From contig UQTN01000031.1 of the NCBI GenBank assembly GCA_900543945.1, positions 1 through 19,039 of the forward strand: a stretch of 19,039 bases of DNA, given 5' to 3'. The DNA is from an uncultured Collinsella sp. GTDB taxonomy: Bacteria > Actinomycetota > Coriobacteriia > Coriobacteriales > Coriobacteriaceae. The notes under the pieces were generated by a model, which worked only from the letters and a program-made list of their open reading frames with translations, was not told the origin of the DNA and ran no database searches. Made by a program: the position numbers and the translations under genes. Each line of letters starts with the position of its first letter. Position 1 is the first letter of the stretch. Below, in pieces: positions 6,516-15,736 of the stretch.

Positions 6516-8375
6516 TTACTCCTCGCCCTCGAGCTTTTCGCTCGCCTCGAGCCACGCCATCTCCAGCTCGTCCATGGCGGCATGGGCCTCGTCGATCTTT
6601 GCCTGCTGCTCGCCGAGCGCTGTGTAGTTGGTGGGATCGACCTGGGCCATCGCGGCCTCGGCCTCCTCCACGCGGGCGCGCTGCGTCTCCATCTTGCGCT
6701 CGAGCGAGCTCACCTCGCGGCGGAGCTTCTGGCGCTCGGCATTGGAAAGGCCATTGGGCTGGCCGCTCGACTTGGGCTTTTCGGCTGCAATCGCTGCGGC
6801 GCCGGTGTCGAACGTGCCGGTCTTGGCGCTCGGCGCGCCCACGGGCTCGCCCTCGGCCGTGGCGTTGCACAGGCGCAGGTACTGGTCGACGCCGCCGGGC
6901 ATATGCGTCAGATGACCGTCAAGCAGCGCCCACTGCTGGTCGGTCACGCGCTCCATCAAGAAGCGGTCGTGCGTCACCAGGATCAGCGTGCCCGGCCAGC
7001 CGTCGAGCAGGTCCTCGACAATCGCCAGCATGTCGGTATCCAAGTCGTTGCCCGGCTCGTCCAGGATAAGCACGTTGGGCTCGTCCAGGATCGTCAGCAG
7101 CAGCGACAGGCGACGGCGCTGGCCGCCCGAAAGATCGCCGATGCGGCTCCAGAGCTGCTGCGTCGTAAAGCCCAGGCGCTCGCAAAGCTTCTCAGGCGAA
7201 GTCTCCTTGCCGTCGATGACGTAGTACTTCTTATAGTTGCCGAGCACCTCGCGGATCGTGTCGCCCATGTAGGGCTCGAGCTCCTCGAGCTGCTGCGACA
7301 GCACGCCAAAACGCACCGTCTGGCCAATCTTCACGCGGCCGCGAAGGGGCGCGATCTTGCCCTGGATCACGTCGAGCAAGGTCGACTTGCCGGCACCGTT
7401 CTCACCCAGCAGACCATAGCGGTCGCCCGCGCCGATAAGCCAGGTCACATCGGAGAGCACCTGCTTGGGCGCGCCGTCGGCATCCGCATAGCCGGCGTCC
7501 ACGTCGATCACGTCGATAACCTGCTTGCCTAGGCGGCTCACCGCCAGGCGCTTGAGCTCCAGCTCGTCGCGCACAGGCGGCACGTCGGCAATCAGCTCGC
7601 GAGCGGCATCCACGCGAAACTTGGGCTTGGTGGAACGCGCCTGGGCGCCGCGGCTTAGCCACGCGAGCTCCTTGCGCGCCATGTTGCGACGGCGCTCCTC
7701 GGTAACCGCGGCCATGCGATCGCGCTCCACGCGCTGCAGGATGTAGGCCGAGTAGCCGCCCTCGAAGGGGTCGACTTGGCCGTCGTGGACCTCCCACATG
7801 CTGGTGCAGACCTCGTCCAAGAACCAGCGGTCATGCGTGACCACGAGCATGGCGCCCTGACCGCGCTGCCAGCGGGCCTTTAAGTGACGCGCGAGCCAGT
7901 TGATGGTGCGCATGTCCAGGTGGTTGGTGGGCTCGTCGAGCATGAGCACGTCGTAGTCGCCGATCAGCAGGCGCGCAAGGTCCACGCGACGGCGCTGACC
8001 GCCCGAAAGCTCGCCCACCGTGCCCTCCCAGGGCACATCGCTAATGAGGCCAGCCAGGATCTGGCGCGTGCGGGGGCTCGAGGCCCACTCGTACTCGGGC
8101 GTGTCGCCCACAACGGCATGATGTACGGTATCGGTGTCGACAAGCTGGTCCTTTTGGCCGAGCAGTCCGATCGTGGTGCCGCGGCGGTGCGTCACGCGTC
8201 CGTCGTCGGGTTCCAGCGTGCCGGCGAGCACGCTCAGCAGCGTCGACTTGCCGTCGCCGTTTTTACCGACAATACCAATGCGGTCGCCCTCGCCCACGCC
8301 GAGCGTCACGCTATCGAAAATATGCTTGGTGGGAAACTCTAGGCTGATGGAATCGCATCCCAAAAGAATCGCCAT
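6516..8375 (-). CDS. ABC-F family ATPase, Uup-like
   Basis: A 619-residue soluble protein with two ABC cassettes and no membrane segment. Cassette 1: Walker A GKNGDGKST (37-45), signature LSGGQRRR (123-130), Walker B LMLDEPTNHLD (144-154). Cassette 2: GENGAGKST (324-332), LSGGQRRR (415-422), LILDEPGNDLD (437-447). The linker (about 205-265) is the ABC-F arm region, and the last 80 residues (LSNAERQKLRREVSSLERKM onward) form the coiled-coil tail found in Uup. DEP-x-NDLD in cassette 2 also points to Uup rather than EttA. The family acts on ribosomes or, for Uup, on DNA branch stability; the role here is inferred. Start 8375 is chosen over an in-frame ATG at 8531 because GAAGGAG precedes it and the cassette begins there. 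Confidence 0.93.
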   Translation of the reverse strand: MAILLGCDSISLEFPTKHIFDSVTLGVGEGDRIGIVGKNGDGKSTLLSVLAGTLEPDDGRVTHRRGTTIGLLGQKDQLVDTDTVHHAVVGDTPEYEWASSPRTRQILAGLISDVPWEGTVGELSGGQRRRVDLARLLIGDYDVLMLDEPTNHLDMRTINWLARHLKARWQRGQGAMLVVTHDRWFLDEVCTSMWEVHDGQVDPFEGGYSAYILQRVERDRMAAVTEERRRNMARKELAWLSRGAQARSTKPKFRVDAARELIADVPPVRDELELKRLAVSRLGKQVIDVIDVDAGYADADGAPKQVLSDVTWLIGAGDRYGLLGENGAGKSTLLDVIQGKIAPLRGRVKIGQTVRFGVLSQQLEELEPYMGDTIREVLGNYKKYYVIDGKETSPEKLCERLGFTTQQLWSRIGDLSGGQRRRLSLLLTILDEPNVLILDEPGNDLDTDMLAIVEDLLDGWPGTLILVTHDRFLMERVTDQQWALLDGHLTHMPGGVDQYLRLCNATAEGEPVGAPSAKTGTFDTGAAAIAAEKPKSSGQPNGLSNAERQKLRREVSSLERKMETQRARVEEAEAAMAQVDPTNYTALGEQQAKIDEAHAAMDELEMAWLEASEKLEGEE

Positions 8376-8435
8376 ATGCCCTGCTCCTTCGTAGAAATTC
8401 AACGTTGTCCATGATAGCAGCGAGCCCCACCCCAA

Positions 8436-8470
8436 ACCACTACGAAGGCGCCTGTCCCCTTTGTGGTGGT
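8436..8470. repeat. Small hairpin repeat near the ABC-F promoter region
   Basis: Arms 8436-8448 (accactacgaagg) and 8458-8470 pair over 13 positions with two wobble pairs around a nine-base loop. It lies between the ABC-F start and the pstB terminator. The form resembles the other intergenic hairpins here. No T run adjoins it. Confidence 0.55.
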
Positions 8471-8487
8471 CGTTTCGGTCGTAGAGC

Positions 8488-8524
8488 AAAAAGGCGGGCC
8501 ATCTCCCACAAGAGATGACCCGCC
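8488..8524 (-). terminator. Intrinsic terminator of the pst operon
   Basis: On the minus strand a 13-bp stem (8524-8512 with 8505-8493; gcgggtcatctc-type arm with one mismatch) is followed directly by TTTTT (8492-8488). It lies 57 bases beyond the pstB stop and has the classic Rho-independent shape. Confidence 0.9.
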
Positions 8525-8580
8525 ACTCCAATCAGTCCCGCGGCAACCGTGGCCGCCGCGGGCCTCAAGCATGTCCCGGA

Positions 8581-9449
<869 letters not shown>

Positions 9450-9453
<4 letters not shown>

Positions 9454-10376
9454 TCGGCCGTCATCTTCCTTGCCAGTTGCTTGCCCACAATGCGGGCGAT
9501 TACGTTAAACAGCAGCACACAAATCATCAGCAGTGCAGCGGTGCCCCAGACGATCTGCTGGGCCTCGGGGCTGCCCTCGCCATAGATCTTGTAGATATGC
9601 ACGGCGAGCGACTCACCGGGGCGGAACACGTTCCAGGCGCAGGTGGGACTCGACAGGTTAAAGCTCAAGAAGTTCAGGCGAACCGGCGAGCTCATGCCCG
9701 AGGTAAAGAGCAGCGCCGCGGCCTCGCCAAAGACGCGGCCGGCCGAAAGCACGATGCCGGTCACGATGGCGGGCATGGCCTCGGGAATCAAAATGTGCAG
9801 CGTGGCCTCCCAGCGGGTGAGGCCCATGGCCAGGCACGCATCGCGCTGGGCCTGCGGCACGTCCTCGAGCGCCTGCTGGATCACGCGCACCAGAATGGGG
9901 ATATTGAACATGGTGAGCGCGATGGCGCCGGAGATGATGGAGTACCTCCAGCCCAGCTGCACCGAGAACACCAGAAAACCGAACATGCCGACGACGATGG
10001 AAGGCAGCGAGGACAAGGTCTCGATAGCGGTGGAGGCGATGTCGCGGATAGGGCCGTTCGGCGCGTACTCAACCAGGAAGACCGCTCCGCCCAGGCTGAT
10101 GGGCACCGAGATGACTAGAGTGATCAGCAGCAGGTAGAACGAGTCGAACAGCTGGTAGAGCACGCCACCCTGGGTCCCGTTGGCGCGCGACGGCTGCGTG
10201 AGAAAGCCCGGCTGGAACAGCGTCGAGATGCCCTCGAACAGGATATAGGCCACCATGGAGACGACGATGAGCATGACGATGGCGACGATCGCCGTCAGCA
10301 CGCCCGTGGCGATGCGGTCCTGCTTTTGGACGCGCCCGAGCCTTGCCTCGTCGATGTGGATGCGCGTGCTAGCCAC
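9450..10376 (-). CDS. pstA: Phosphate ABC transporter permease PstA
   Basis: A 308-residue membrane permease, one half of the phosphate channel. The first membrane segment is at about 24-50 (TGVLTAIVAIVMLIVVSMVAY). The BPD-transport core includes SIVVGMFGFLVF and the EAA-type loop MGLTRWEATLHILIPEAMPAI, which docks on PstB. The N-terminal PGFLTQPSRANGTQGG segment fits the PstA-type external loop. It overlaps pstC by eight bases at its start and pstB by four at its end, so the three genes are tightly coupled. Length and topology are normal for the family. Confidence 0.96.
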
Positions 10377-11277
10377 GAGCCTTCGCCCCCTTGCGGCCGA
10401 TAAGGTGGATGATCAAGATGAAGATGAGGCTCATACCCATCAGCAGCAGGCCAAGTGCCCACAGGACGTCGTCTTGGGCCGAGCCCTCGGCATAGACCGC
10501 CATGGACGTGGTGAGCGTGGTGGTGATGGTCGACGCCGGCGACAGCAACGACGTCGGCATGGCCTCGATACCGCCGATGACCATGCGCACGGCAAGCGTC
10601 TCGCCAAAGGCGCGGGTCATACCAAGGATGACCGCGGTCATAAGCGACGGCATGGCGGACTTGAGCACCACGTGCCAGATGGTCTGCCAGCGGGTGTAGC
10701 CCAGCGCGAGCGAGCCCTGGCGGTAGCTGCCGGGCACGGCGCGCAGGCCATCGACCGAAAGGGTGGTCATCGTCGGCAGGATCATGACGGCCAGCACGAT
10801 GGCGCCGGGCAAGATGCCCAGGCCCGTGCTCACGTGGAAAACGCTCTTCATAAGGCCGACGACCACGTGAAAGCCGATCAGGCCAAAGACGACCGAGGGG
10901 ATACCGGTCAAAAGCTCAATAAGCGGCTGAAAGACCTTGGAGCCAAACTTAGGGCTTATCTCGATCGCGAAGATGGCAGAGCCGATGGCGATGGGCAGCG
11001 CGATGAGCGTGGAGAGCACCATGACCGCAAACGAGGTGACGACCAGGGGCAGGGCGCCGGTGTAGGGCAGGCCGTTTTCGGTCGTGTTGGCCAGGTCCCA
11101 CTTGGTGCCGGTGAAGAACTCGACGATCGAAACGCCGTCCTTGAGAAAAGCCGAGAGGCCCTTTTGGGCGACCATAAAGATGAGCGCAGCAACAACAAGC
11201 GTCACGAGCGCTACGCACGCGCCCGTGACGCCCAGGCCCACGTTCTCAAGGTCGCGCTTTGGCAGCTGTTTTGCCAT
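10369..11277 (-). CDS. pstC: Phosphate ABC transporter permease PstC
   Basis: A 302-residue permease, partner of PstA. Features: first helix at about 12-36 (LGVTGACVALVTLVVAALIFM), external loop with FFTGTKWDLANTTENG, helices at about 70-95, the conserved LIELLTGIPSVVFGLIGFHV segment (about 140-160), and the EAA loop LALGYTRWQTIWHVVLKSAMP that contacts PstB. The start ATG lies 24 bases after the pstS stop, preceded by GGAAAGG. Sequence and order identify it as PstC rather than a second PstA. Confidence 0.96.
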   Translation of the reverse strand: MAKQLPKRDLENVGLGVTGACVALVTLVVAALIFMVAQKGLSAFLKDGVSIVEFFTGTKWDLANTTENGLPYTGALPLVVTSFAVMVLSTLIALPIAIGSAIFAIEISPKFGSKVFQPLIELLTGIPSVVFGLIGFHVVVGLMKSVFHVSTGLGILPGAIVLAVMILPTMTTLSVDGLRAVPGSYRQGSLALGYTRWQTIWHVVLKSAMPSLMTAVILGMTRAFGETLAVRMVIGGIEAMPTSLLSPASTITTTLTTSMAVYAEGSAQDDVLWALGLLLMGMSLIFILIIHLIGRKGAKARG

Positions 11278-11301
11278 TGCAAACCTTTCCGGGGCGATTA
11301 C

Positions 11302-12240
11302 CTATTTAGCGGAGACCTTGCCGCTGGCGTCCTTGACGACCTTCATGGCAGAGACGGGGATAAAGCCCTGCTCCTCGACGAGTTTGCCTTGGACGTCGTC
11401 GGAAAGCATGAACTTCAGGAAGGCCGTGGTGGCCTCGTCGGCGTCTTTGGAGCAATACATGTGCTCGGTCGCCCAGATCTTGAAGGAGTCGTCGGTGACG
11501 TTTGCGCTCTTGGGCTCCACGCCCTCGACCTTGATGGCGTTGAACTTGGAGTCGTCGAAGTGCGAGAAGTCGAGGTAGGAGATGGCGTTGTCGGTGCTGG
11601 CCATCTGGGTCTGGACGTCGCCGGACTTGTCGAGCTCGGCGTCGCCCTTAAAGTCGTTGGCCTCGTCGCCAAAGACGGCAGCCTCAAAGGTGGCGCGGGT
11701 ACCGGAGCCGGCCTTGCGGTTGAGGACGACGATGGTGGCGTCGTCGCCACCGACCTCCTTCCAGTTGGTGATCTGGCCGGAGAAGATGCCCTTGAGCTGC
11801 TCGAGGGACAGGTCGTCGACCGTAACGTTCTTGGAGACGACGGGGCCCATGCCCACGACGGCGACCTCGTGGTCGACGAGGTTCTTGACCTGATCGGCCT
11901 CGAGCTTGGTCTCGGCGAAGACGTCAGAGTTACCGATGGTGACGGTGCCGGCGGCGACAGCGGTCAGGCCCTTACCCGAACCGTTACCCGAACCGGAGAC
12001 GGAGACGTCCGGATTGGCATCCATGAACTTCTCGGCAGCGGCCTCGACGAGAGCCTGGAACGAGGAGGCACCGTCGTAGGTCACCTCGCCGGAGACGGAC
12101 TCGGCGGCAGCGGCGCTACCCTTGTCGGCGGCGTCGGAAGCGCCTGCGCCGCTGCAACCAACGAGGCCGAGGCCCACGATGCTGGCGAGACCACCAGCGA
12201 GGCCGAGGAACTGACGACGAGAATAAGCCTGATCGAGCAT
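11302..12240 (-). CDS. pstS: Phosphate-binding lipoprotein PstS, Tat-exported
   Basis: A 312-residue substrate-binding protein that captures phosphate outside the membrane and delivers it to PstCA. The signal region reads YSRRQFLGLAGG (twin arginines R8-R9, Tat consensus SRRxFL), a hydrophobic stretch, then the lipobox LVGC with lipid-anchored C29. Mature motifs fit PstS: SGSGNGSGKGL and later RKAGSGTRATFE, which line the phosphate site. I start at 12240, preceded by AAAGGAAG, not at the in-frame ATG 33 bases upstream, because this puts the twin arginines close to the N-terminus. It is the first gene of pstSCAB. Likely induced by phosphate starvation; I could not place a convincing promoter or PHO box. 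Confidence 0.96.
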   Translation of the reverse strand: MLDQAYSRRQFLGLAGGLASIVGLGLVGCSGAGASDAADKGSAAAAESVSGEVTYDGASSFQALVEAAAEKFMDANPDVSVSGSGNGSGKGLTAVAAGTVTIGNSDVFAETKLEADQVKNLVDHEVAVVGMGPVVSKNVTVDDLSLEQLKGIFSGQITNWKEVGGDDATIVVLNRKAGSGTRATFEAAVFGDEANDFKGDAELDKSGDVQTQMASTDNAISYLDFSHFDDSKFNAIKVEGVEPKSANVTDDSFKIWATEHMYCSKDADEATTAFLKFMLSDDVQGKLVEEQGFIPVSAMKVVKDASGKVSAK

Positions 12241-12265
12241 GATCTTCCTTTCATACAAGCGACTC

Positions 12266-12282
12266 GCGGGCACCCTGCCCGC
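12266..12282. other. Short perfect hairpin in the pstS leader
   Basis: Seven-base arms gcgggca and tgcccgc surround a three-base loop, 26 bases upstream of the pstS ATG. It would form in the pst mRNA leader. The surrounding 12283-12433 shows no gene and no promoter I can defend. Confidence 0.5.
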
Positions 12283-12433
12283 TTTGCTGTTTGGAAAGAT
12301 ACGGTCTCGATCGGGCAGCGCCCGCGTCAGCTGCGCTTTATTACGGGCATCTGATAGACCCTTACCGCAAGCGCGGCAGGGCTTTACAAACGAATAACAA
12401 TCCCGCCGACAAGCATGACCCGCCTTTTACACC

Positions 12434-12470
12434 AAATGATCCGTTTTCCTCCGTCCCCAAGGGATCATTT
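12434..12470. repeat. Inverted repeat AAATGATCC...GGATCATTT
   Basis: Perfect nine-base arms at 12434-12442 and 12462-12470 enclose a 19-base loop containing ccgtcccc. It sits immediately beside the next hairpin (12478-12512), and the two together fill the gap between pepV and the pst leader. Confidence 0.65.
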
Positions 12471-12474
12471 TCAG

Positions 12475-12545
12475 AAAGAGGACGGCATAGACCTTCTGGT
12501 CATGCCGTCCTCTTCGAAAGACAGGTTGTCACCCTGGCGTTCGCG
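12475..12545. repeat. Dispersed 71-bp hairpin repeat, copy 1; probable pepV terminator
   Basis: The core is a strong hairpin: 11-base arms at 12478-12488 and 12502-12512 plus an inner gacc/ggtc stem around loop ttct. The whole 71 bases recur at 18944-19014 with about nine mismatches. Copy 1 ends six bases from the pepV stop, so on the minus strand the hairpin falls about 40 bases after the gene, where a terminator would be. The tail after it is only TTTCTG. Confidence 0.7.
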
Positions 12546-12550
12546 TAACC

Positions 12551-13987
12551 TTAAAGCTCCAGCTCGTTCAAGCGCAGGATTGCGACGATATAAATCTTGA
12601 GCGCCTGCTTGAGCTGCTCTTCGTTGGCGCACTCGTTGGGGCCGTGCATCTGGCCGCCCCATGGGGGCAGCTCCAGGCCGGTCTCCTCGGGGCCAAACGA
12701 GACGGCGCGGGCAAAGTTGCGTGCGTACGTGCCACCGCCCATGGCGAAGGGCTCGACATGCTTGCCCGTAAACTCGTTATAGGTATCGATAAGCGCCTTC
12801 ACAGCCGGATCGTCGGCAGAGACCGAGAACGGCACCTTTGCGCGATCCACGCGATACGTCACGCCAAAGCGGCCCACAAGTGGCTCGAGCTGCTCGCGGA
12901 TGGTATCGGCGCTCGTGCTGTCGGGGAAACGCACGTCGATGACCTGCTCGATGTGGCCATCCGCCACACGGATGACGCCGGGGTTGCAGGTGAGCGGGCC
13001 AAACGCCGGGCTCGTCGCATCGATTCCCAAGCCGCGACCATAGGCATCCGCGTGCACAAAGGCCAAGAACTTGACGAACTCGTGCTCGGCAGGTGTCAGC
13101 AGGCGCTCGTCACGGGCACCAAACGCGTCCTCGGCCTCGCGCAGATATGACACGATCAGGCCGACGGCATTGATCGTTCCATCGGGCATCGAGGCATGAC
13201 CGCCAATGCCGTGGGCAAAAATCTGCGCATGGCCGTTATCGAGCGTCGTAATCTCCAGGCGGTCGACGTTCTCGACCGGCGCCGGCAGTTCATCGGCGGC
13301 AATCGCAAGTTCGCAGATGGACTGCGACGGAATGGCGTTGCTCGCCTCGGCACCGCTCCAGGACACAATACGGCCGCCGTCGATCTTGGAGCTCACAAAT
13401 GTCGCCCCAAACTGGCCCTTCTCGGCATTGCAAACCGGGAACTCGGCATCGGGCGTAAACAGAAAGTCGGGGTTCGCGTGGTTCTCCAGATAATGGTGAA
13501 CGTCGGACATGCCCACTTCCTCATCGCAGCCCAGCAGGGCGCGGAAGGTATAGCGCGGGGTAATGCCGTGCTTGAGCAGATAGGCGCCGGCGTAGAGCGA
13601 CAGCACGGCCGGACCCTTGTCGTCGATCACGCCGCGGCCAAGCAGCCAGCCCTCGCGACGCTCCATCGCAAACGGATCGGTATTCCAGCCCGGGCCGGCG
13701 GGCACCACGTCCACATGGCAGATGGTCGCGAGCTGCTTGTCGCCGCGGCCCGGGATATCGGCAATGCCTACATAGCCCTCGTCATCGCTCGTCTGGTAGC
13801 CGAGCTTTTGCGCGATGCCGAGCGCGCAATCGAGCGCGTCACGGACCGAGCGGCCAAACGGCGCGCCGGGCTCCGCATCGGCAGCAACGGCCACGGACGG
13901 ATAGCTCACCAGCTGCTCGATATCGGCGACGACATCCTCCCAGACCTCGTCGACGTACTCGGCAACGCTCTGCTCCACCTGATTCAT
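12551..13987 (-). CDS. pepV: PepV-type M20 family dipeptidase
   Basis: A 478-residue zinc metallopeptidase that cleaves dipeptides in the cytoplasm. Predicted two-zinc site: H91 in ICHVDVVPAG, D122 in DDKGP, E156-E157 in CDEEVG, D180 in FTPDAEFP, and H448 in GGQMHGPNE. The lid/dimer domain lies between about 190 and 370. The family insertions and GGGTYARN near the C-terminus fit PepV rather than succinyl-diaminopimelate desuccinylase or carboxypeptidase G2. The ATG at 13987 follows the near-perfect AAGGAGGT; an in-frame ATG 45 bases upstream lies beyond this site and inside a hairpin. It follows the HAD gene on the same strand by 54 bases, possibly in one operon. Confidence 0.93.
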   Translation of the reverse strand: MNQVEQSVAEYVDEVWEDVVADIEQLVSYPSVAVAADAEPGAPFGRSVRDALDCALGIAQKLGYQTSDDEGYVGIADIPGRGDKQLATICHVDVVPAGPGWNTDPFAMERREGWLLGRGVIDDKGPAVLSLYAGAYLLKHGITPRYTFRALLGCDEEVGMSDVHHYLENHANPDFLFTPDAEFPVCNAEKGQFGATFVSSKIDGGRIVSWSGAEASNAIPSQSICELAIAADELPAPVENVDRLEITTLDNGHAQIFAHGIGGHASMPDGTINAVGLIVSYLREAEDAFGARDERLLTPAEHEFVKFLAFVHADAYGRGLGIDATSPAFGPLTCNPGVIRVADGHIEQVIDVRFPDSTSADTIREQLEPLVGRFGVTYRVDRAKVPFSVSADDPAVKALIDTYNEFTGKHVEPFAMGGGTYARNFARAVSFGPEETGLELPPWGGQMHGPNECANEEQLKQALKIYIVAILRLNELEL

Positions 13988-14005
13988 GGACGACCTCCTT
14001 ACCAA

Positions 14006-14031
14006 TGAGGGGCGAGCGTGCCCGCCCCTCA
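14006..14031 (-). terminator. Hairpin between HAD gene and pepV
   Basis: Perfect nine-base arms (tgaggggcg at 14006-14014 and its complement at 14023-14031) around an eight-base loop, 11 bases after the HAD stop. No T run follows; the hairpin ends five bases before the pepV Shine-Dalgarno. It may therefore trim expression between the two genes rather than fully terminate. Confidence 0.5.
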
Positions 14032-14041
14032 CATCACATAC

Positions 14042-14704
14042 TTATATAGCGAAAAGTTTAGCAAGCTCGGCCACCGAGTGCACCACCGCATCGGCGCCCG
14101 CGGCCTCGTGCTCCCCCGGCGCCGCCGCGCCCGAATAGATGCCGATACACGGCACGCCCATCGCGTGCGCGCCCTCGACGTCGTTAAAGCGGTCGCCAAT
14201 CATCACGGCATCGTCCGCGGTCGTGCCCAGGGCCGCCAGCGCATCGCGGACCGAATCAGCCTTGGTCTCGCGTCCCTGCGAAGGGTTCATGCCAACCACG
14301 GCTTCGAACTGACAAAGCCCCAGTTCATGCACCATGTCGATGCACTTGGCCTCCATGCGCGACGTCGCCACGGCCATACGTTTGCCTTGGGCGACCAACC
14401 CATCCAGCAGCTCGGGGACCCCATTGAACACGGGATACTCCTCCGGTCCCAGTTCATCAAAAAAGGCGCGGTACTCATCGGCCACCACAAGCGACTCCTC
14501 GCGGGAAAAGCCGTAAAAGTCGTGAAAGCTCTTCCACAGGGGCGGCCCGATCATGCGGCGCAGATCACCCATCTGCGTCTCCGAAAACCCGCGCGCAGCC
14601 AGCGTCTTGCGCGTCGAGGTCATCACTGCCCGACCCGTATCGGCCACCGTGCCGTCAAAATCGAACAGCACAACCGGCCGCTCGCAAAGTTGCAATGCCG
14701 CCAT
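14042..14704 (-). CDS. HAD-superfamily phosphatase, phosphoglycolate phosphatase-like
   Basis: A 220-residue hydrolase of the HAD IA type. Motif I is VVLFDFDGTVADTG (nucleophile D15, acid D17), the small helical cap spans about 25-90, motif II is ATSRMEAK, and motif IV is MIGDRFNDVEGA. The layout matches Gph/PpaX-like phosphatases (phosphoglycolate or pyrophosphate); the true substrate is unknown. I prefer ATG 14704, with GAAGAAGG seven bases upstream, over an in-frame ATG at 14737 that has a poorer site. The gene is divergent from the DegV gene, sharing a 156-base control region. Confidence 0.9.
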   Translation of the reverse strand: MAALQLCERPVVLFDFDGTVADTGRAVMTSTRKTLAARGFSETQMGDLRRMIGPPLWKSFHDFYGFSREESLVVADEYRAFFDELGPEEYPVFNGVPELLDGLVAQGKRMAVATSRMEAKCIDMVHELGLCQFEAVVGMNPSQGRETKADSVRDALAALGTTADDAVMIGDRFNDVEGAHAMGVPCIGIYSGAAAPGEHEAAGADAVVHSVAELAKLFAI

Positions 14705-14753
14705 CGGCACCCTTCTTCCCCAGTTGATGATTTCCACACCACCGCTTCAAACT

Positions 14754-14775
14754 GTTGACTATTCAACAATTGAAC
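14754..14775. promoter_or_regulatory. Overlapping palindromes in the HAD/DegV divergent promoter region
   Basis: Two perfect inverted repeats overlap: GTTGA-CTAT-TCAAC at 14754-14767 and TTCAA-CAA-TTGAA at 14762-14774. A TATACT that could be the -10 for the DegV gene is at 14799-14804, with no good -35. The position suggests a regulator-binding site for one or both divergent genes; the regulator is unknown. Confidence 0.5.
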
Positions 14776-14860
14776 CTAGCAATGTAGAGCAACTCCACTA
14801 TACTTGTCGCACTTTGCTTTCAGAAGGCGGCGCTGCCGCGCCCCAACGAAAGGTGCAATT

Positions 14861-15721
14861 ATGTCTTTTGCCATCATAACCGACTCCACGTCGGACATCT
14901 CCCCCGCCCGCGCCCAAGAGCTCGGCATTTACGTGATTCCGCTGCATGTGATTATTGAGGGCGAGGACCTGCTCGACCAGGTGCAGATTACTGCCGAGGA
15001 ATACGTCGCGCGCATGGCCGGCTCTGAGCAGCTGCCGCACACCTCGCAGCCGAGCGCCGGCGAGTTCAAGGCGCTGTTTGACCGCGTGCGCGCCGATGGC
15101 CACGACAGCGCCATCTTTATCTCGCTGTGCAGCGAGTGGTCCGCCTGCTATTCCAACGCATGCCTGGTCGCCGAGACCCACGAGCTCGACGTGCGCTGCA
15201 TCGATTCGCGCACCGGCTCGGGCGCCGAGGGTCTGCTGGTGGAGTACGCGCTTGCCATGCGCAAGGACGGCCGCAGCTTGGACGAGACCGAGGCGCAGAT
15301 CCGCGCGACGTTGCCCGACGCCCATCTGCTGCTGATTCCCCGAACGCTCGAGAACCTGGTCAAAAACGGCCGCGCCCCCAAGCTCGCCGGCCAGCTGACG
15401 CAGATGCTCAACATTCGCCTGGCCGTTTCGCCGGAGTGGCAGTCGGGCGAGATCAAGGCAATCAAAAAGGGCCGCGGCGCCAAGCGCATCGTCGCCAACA
15501 CCATGGCAGATTGCCTCGCGTTTTTGGACGAGCACCCGAGCTCAAGCGTGCGCGTGCTCACGACCGGCGCCGCCGAGGAGCAGGAACTTGTCAACGAGGC
15601 GCTCGCGGGCCAGGACTACGTAGACGCCGGCACTGGCCCCATCGGCTGCACCATCGCCACCCACGTAGGCGTCGATGCCATCGCCATCAGCTACTGCCCC
15701 CGCTACCAGCCCATCCACTAG
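14861..15721 (+). CDS. DegV-family fatty-acid-binding protein
   Basis: A 286-residue protein of the DegV/FakB fold, which holds one fatty acid and, with a FakA kinase, presents it for phosphorylation and entry into lipids. The N-terminus IITDSTSDISP (6-16) and the HTSQPSAGEF motif (60-69) are the family signatures lining the carboxylate pocket. The GTGPIGCTIATHVG stretch near the end is also typical. Start 14861 has GAAAGGTG at the right distance and begins exactly at the conserved strand; an earlier in-frame ATG at 14804 would lie inside the candidate -10. It is the only plus-strand gene between 5141 and the end of the window. No fakA is in the window, and the fatty acid bound is unknown. 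Confidence 0.94.
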   Translation: MSFAIITDSTSDISPARAQELGIYVIPLHVIIEGEDLLDQVQITAEEYVARMAGSEQLPHTSQPSAGEFKALFDRVRADGHDSAIFISLCSEWSACYSNACLVAETHELDVRCIDSRTGSGAEGLLVEYALAMRKDGRSLDETEAQIRATLPDAHLLLIPRTLENLVKNGRAPKLAGQLTQMLNIRLAVSPEWQSGEIKAIKKGRGAKRIVANTMADCLAFLDEHPSSSVRVLTTGAAEEQELVNEALAGQDYVDAGTGPIGCTIATHVGVDAIAISYCPRYQPIH

Positions 15722-15736
15722 GGGCACCTTTACCTC

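Noticed and set aside
5754..7532. A 592-codon plus-strand open frame opposite the HAD and ABC-F genes
   Set aside because: The His/Arg/Ala-rich, low-complexity translation is typical of a shadow frame; the opposite strand has clear family motifs.
8376..8531. An upstream start extending the ABC-F protein by 52 residues
   Set aside because: The extension would cross a hairpin repeat and the pst terminator and has no conserved sequence; the SD-preceded ATG at 8375 starts right at the cassette.
10255..12354. A 699-codon open frame on the plus strand across pstA, pstC and pstS
   Set aside because: It is antisense to three certain genes, its composition is Asp/Gly/His/Val-rich as expected of the mirror frame of GC-rich codons, and it has no recognisable domain.
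12283..12433. A promoter or PHO box for pstS
   Set aside because: Hexamer pairs such as TTGCGG and TAATAA on the minus strand have the wrong spacing, and no direct-repeat PHO box could be seen.
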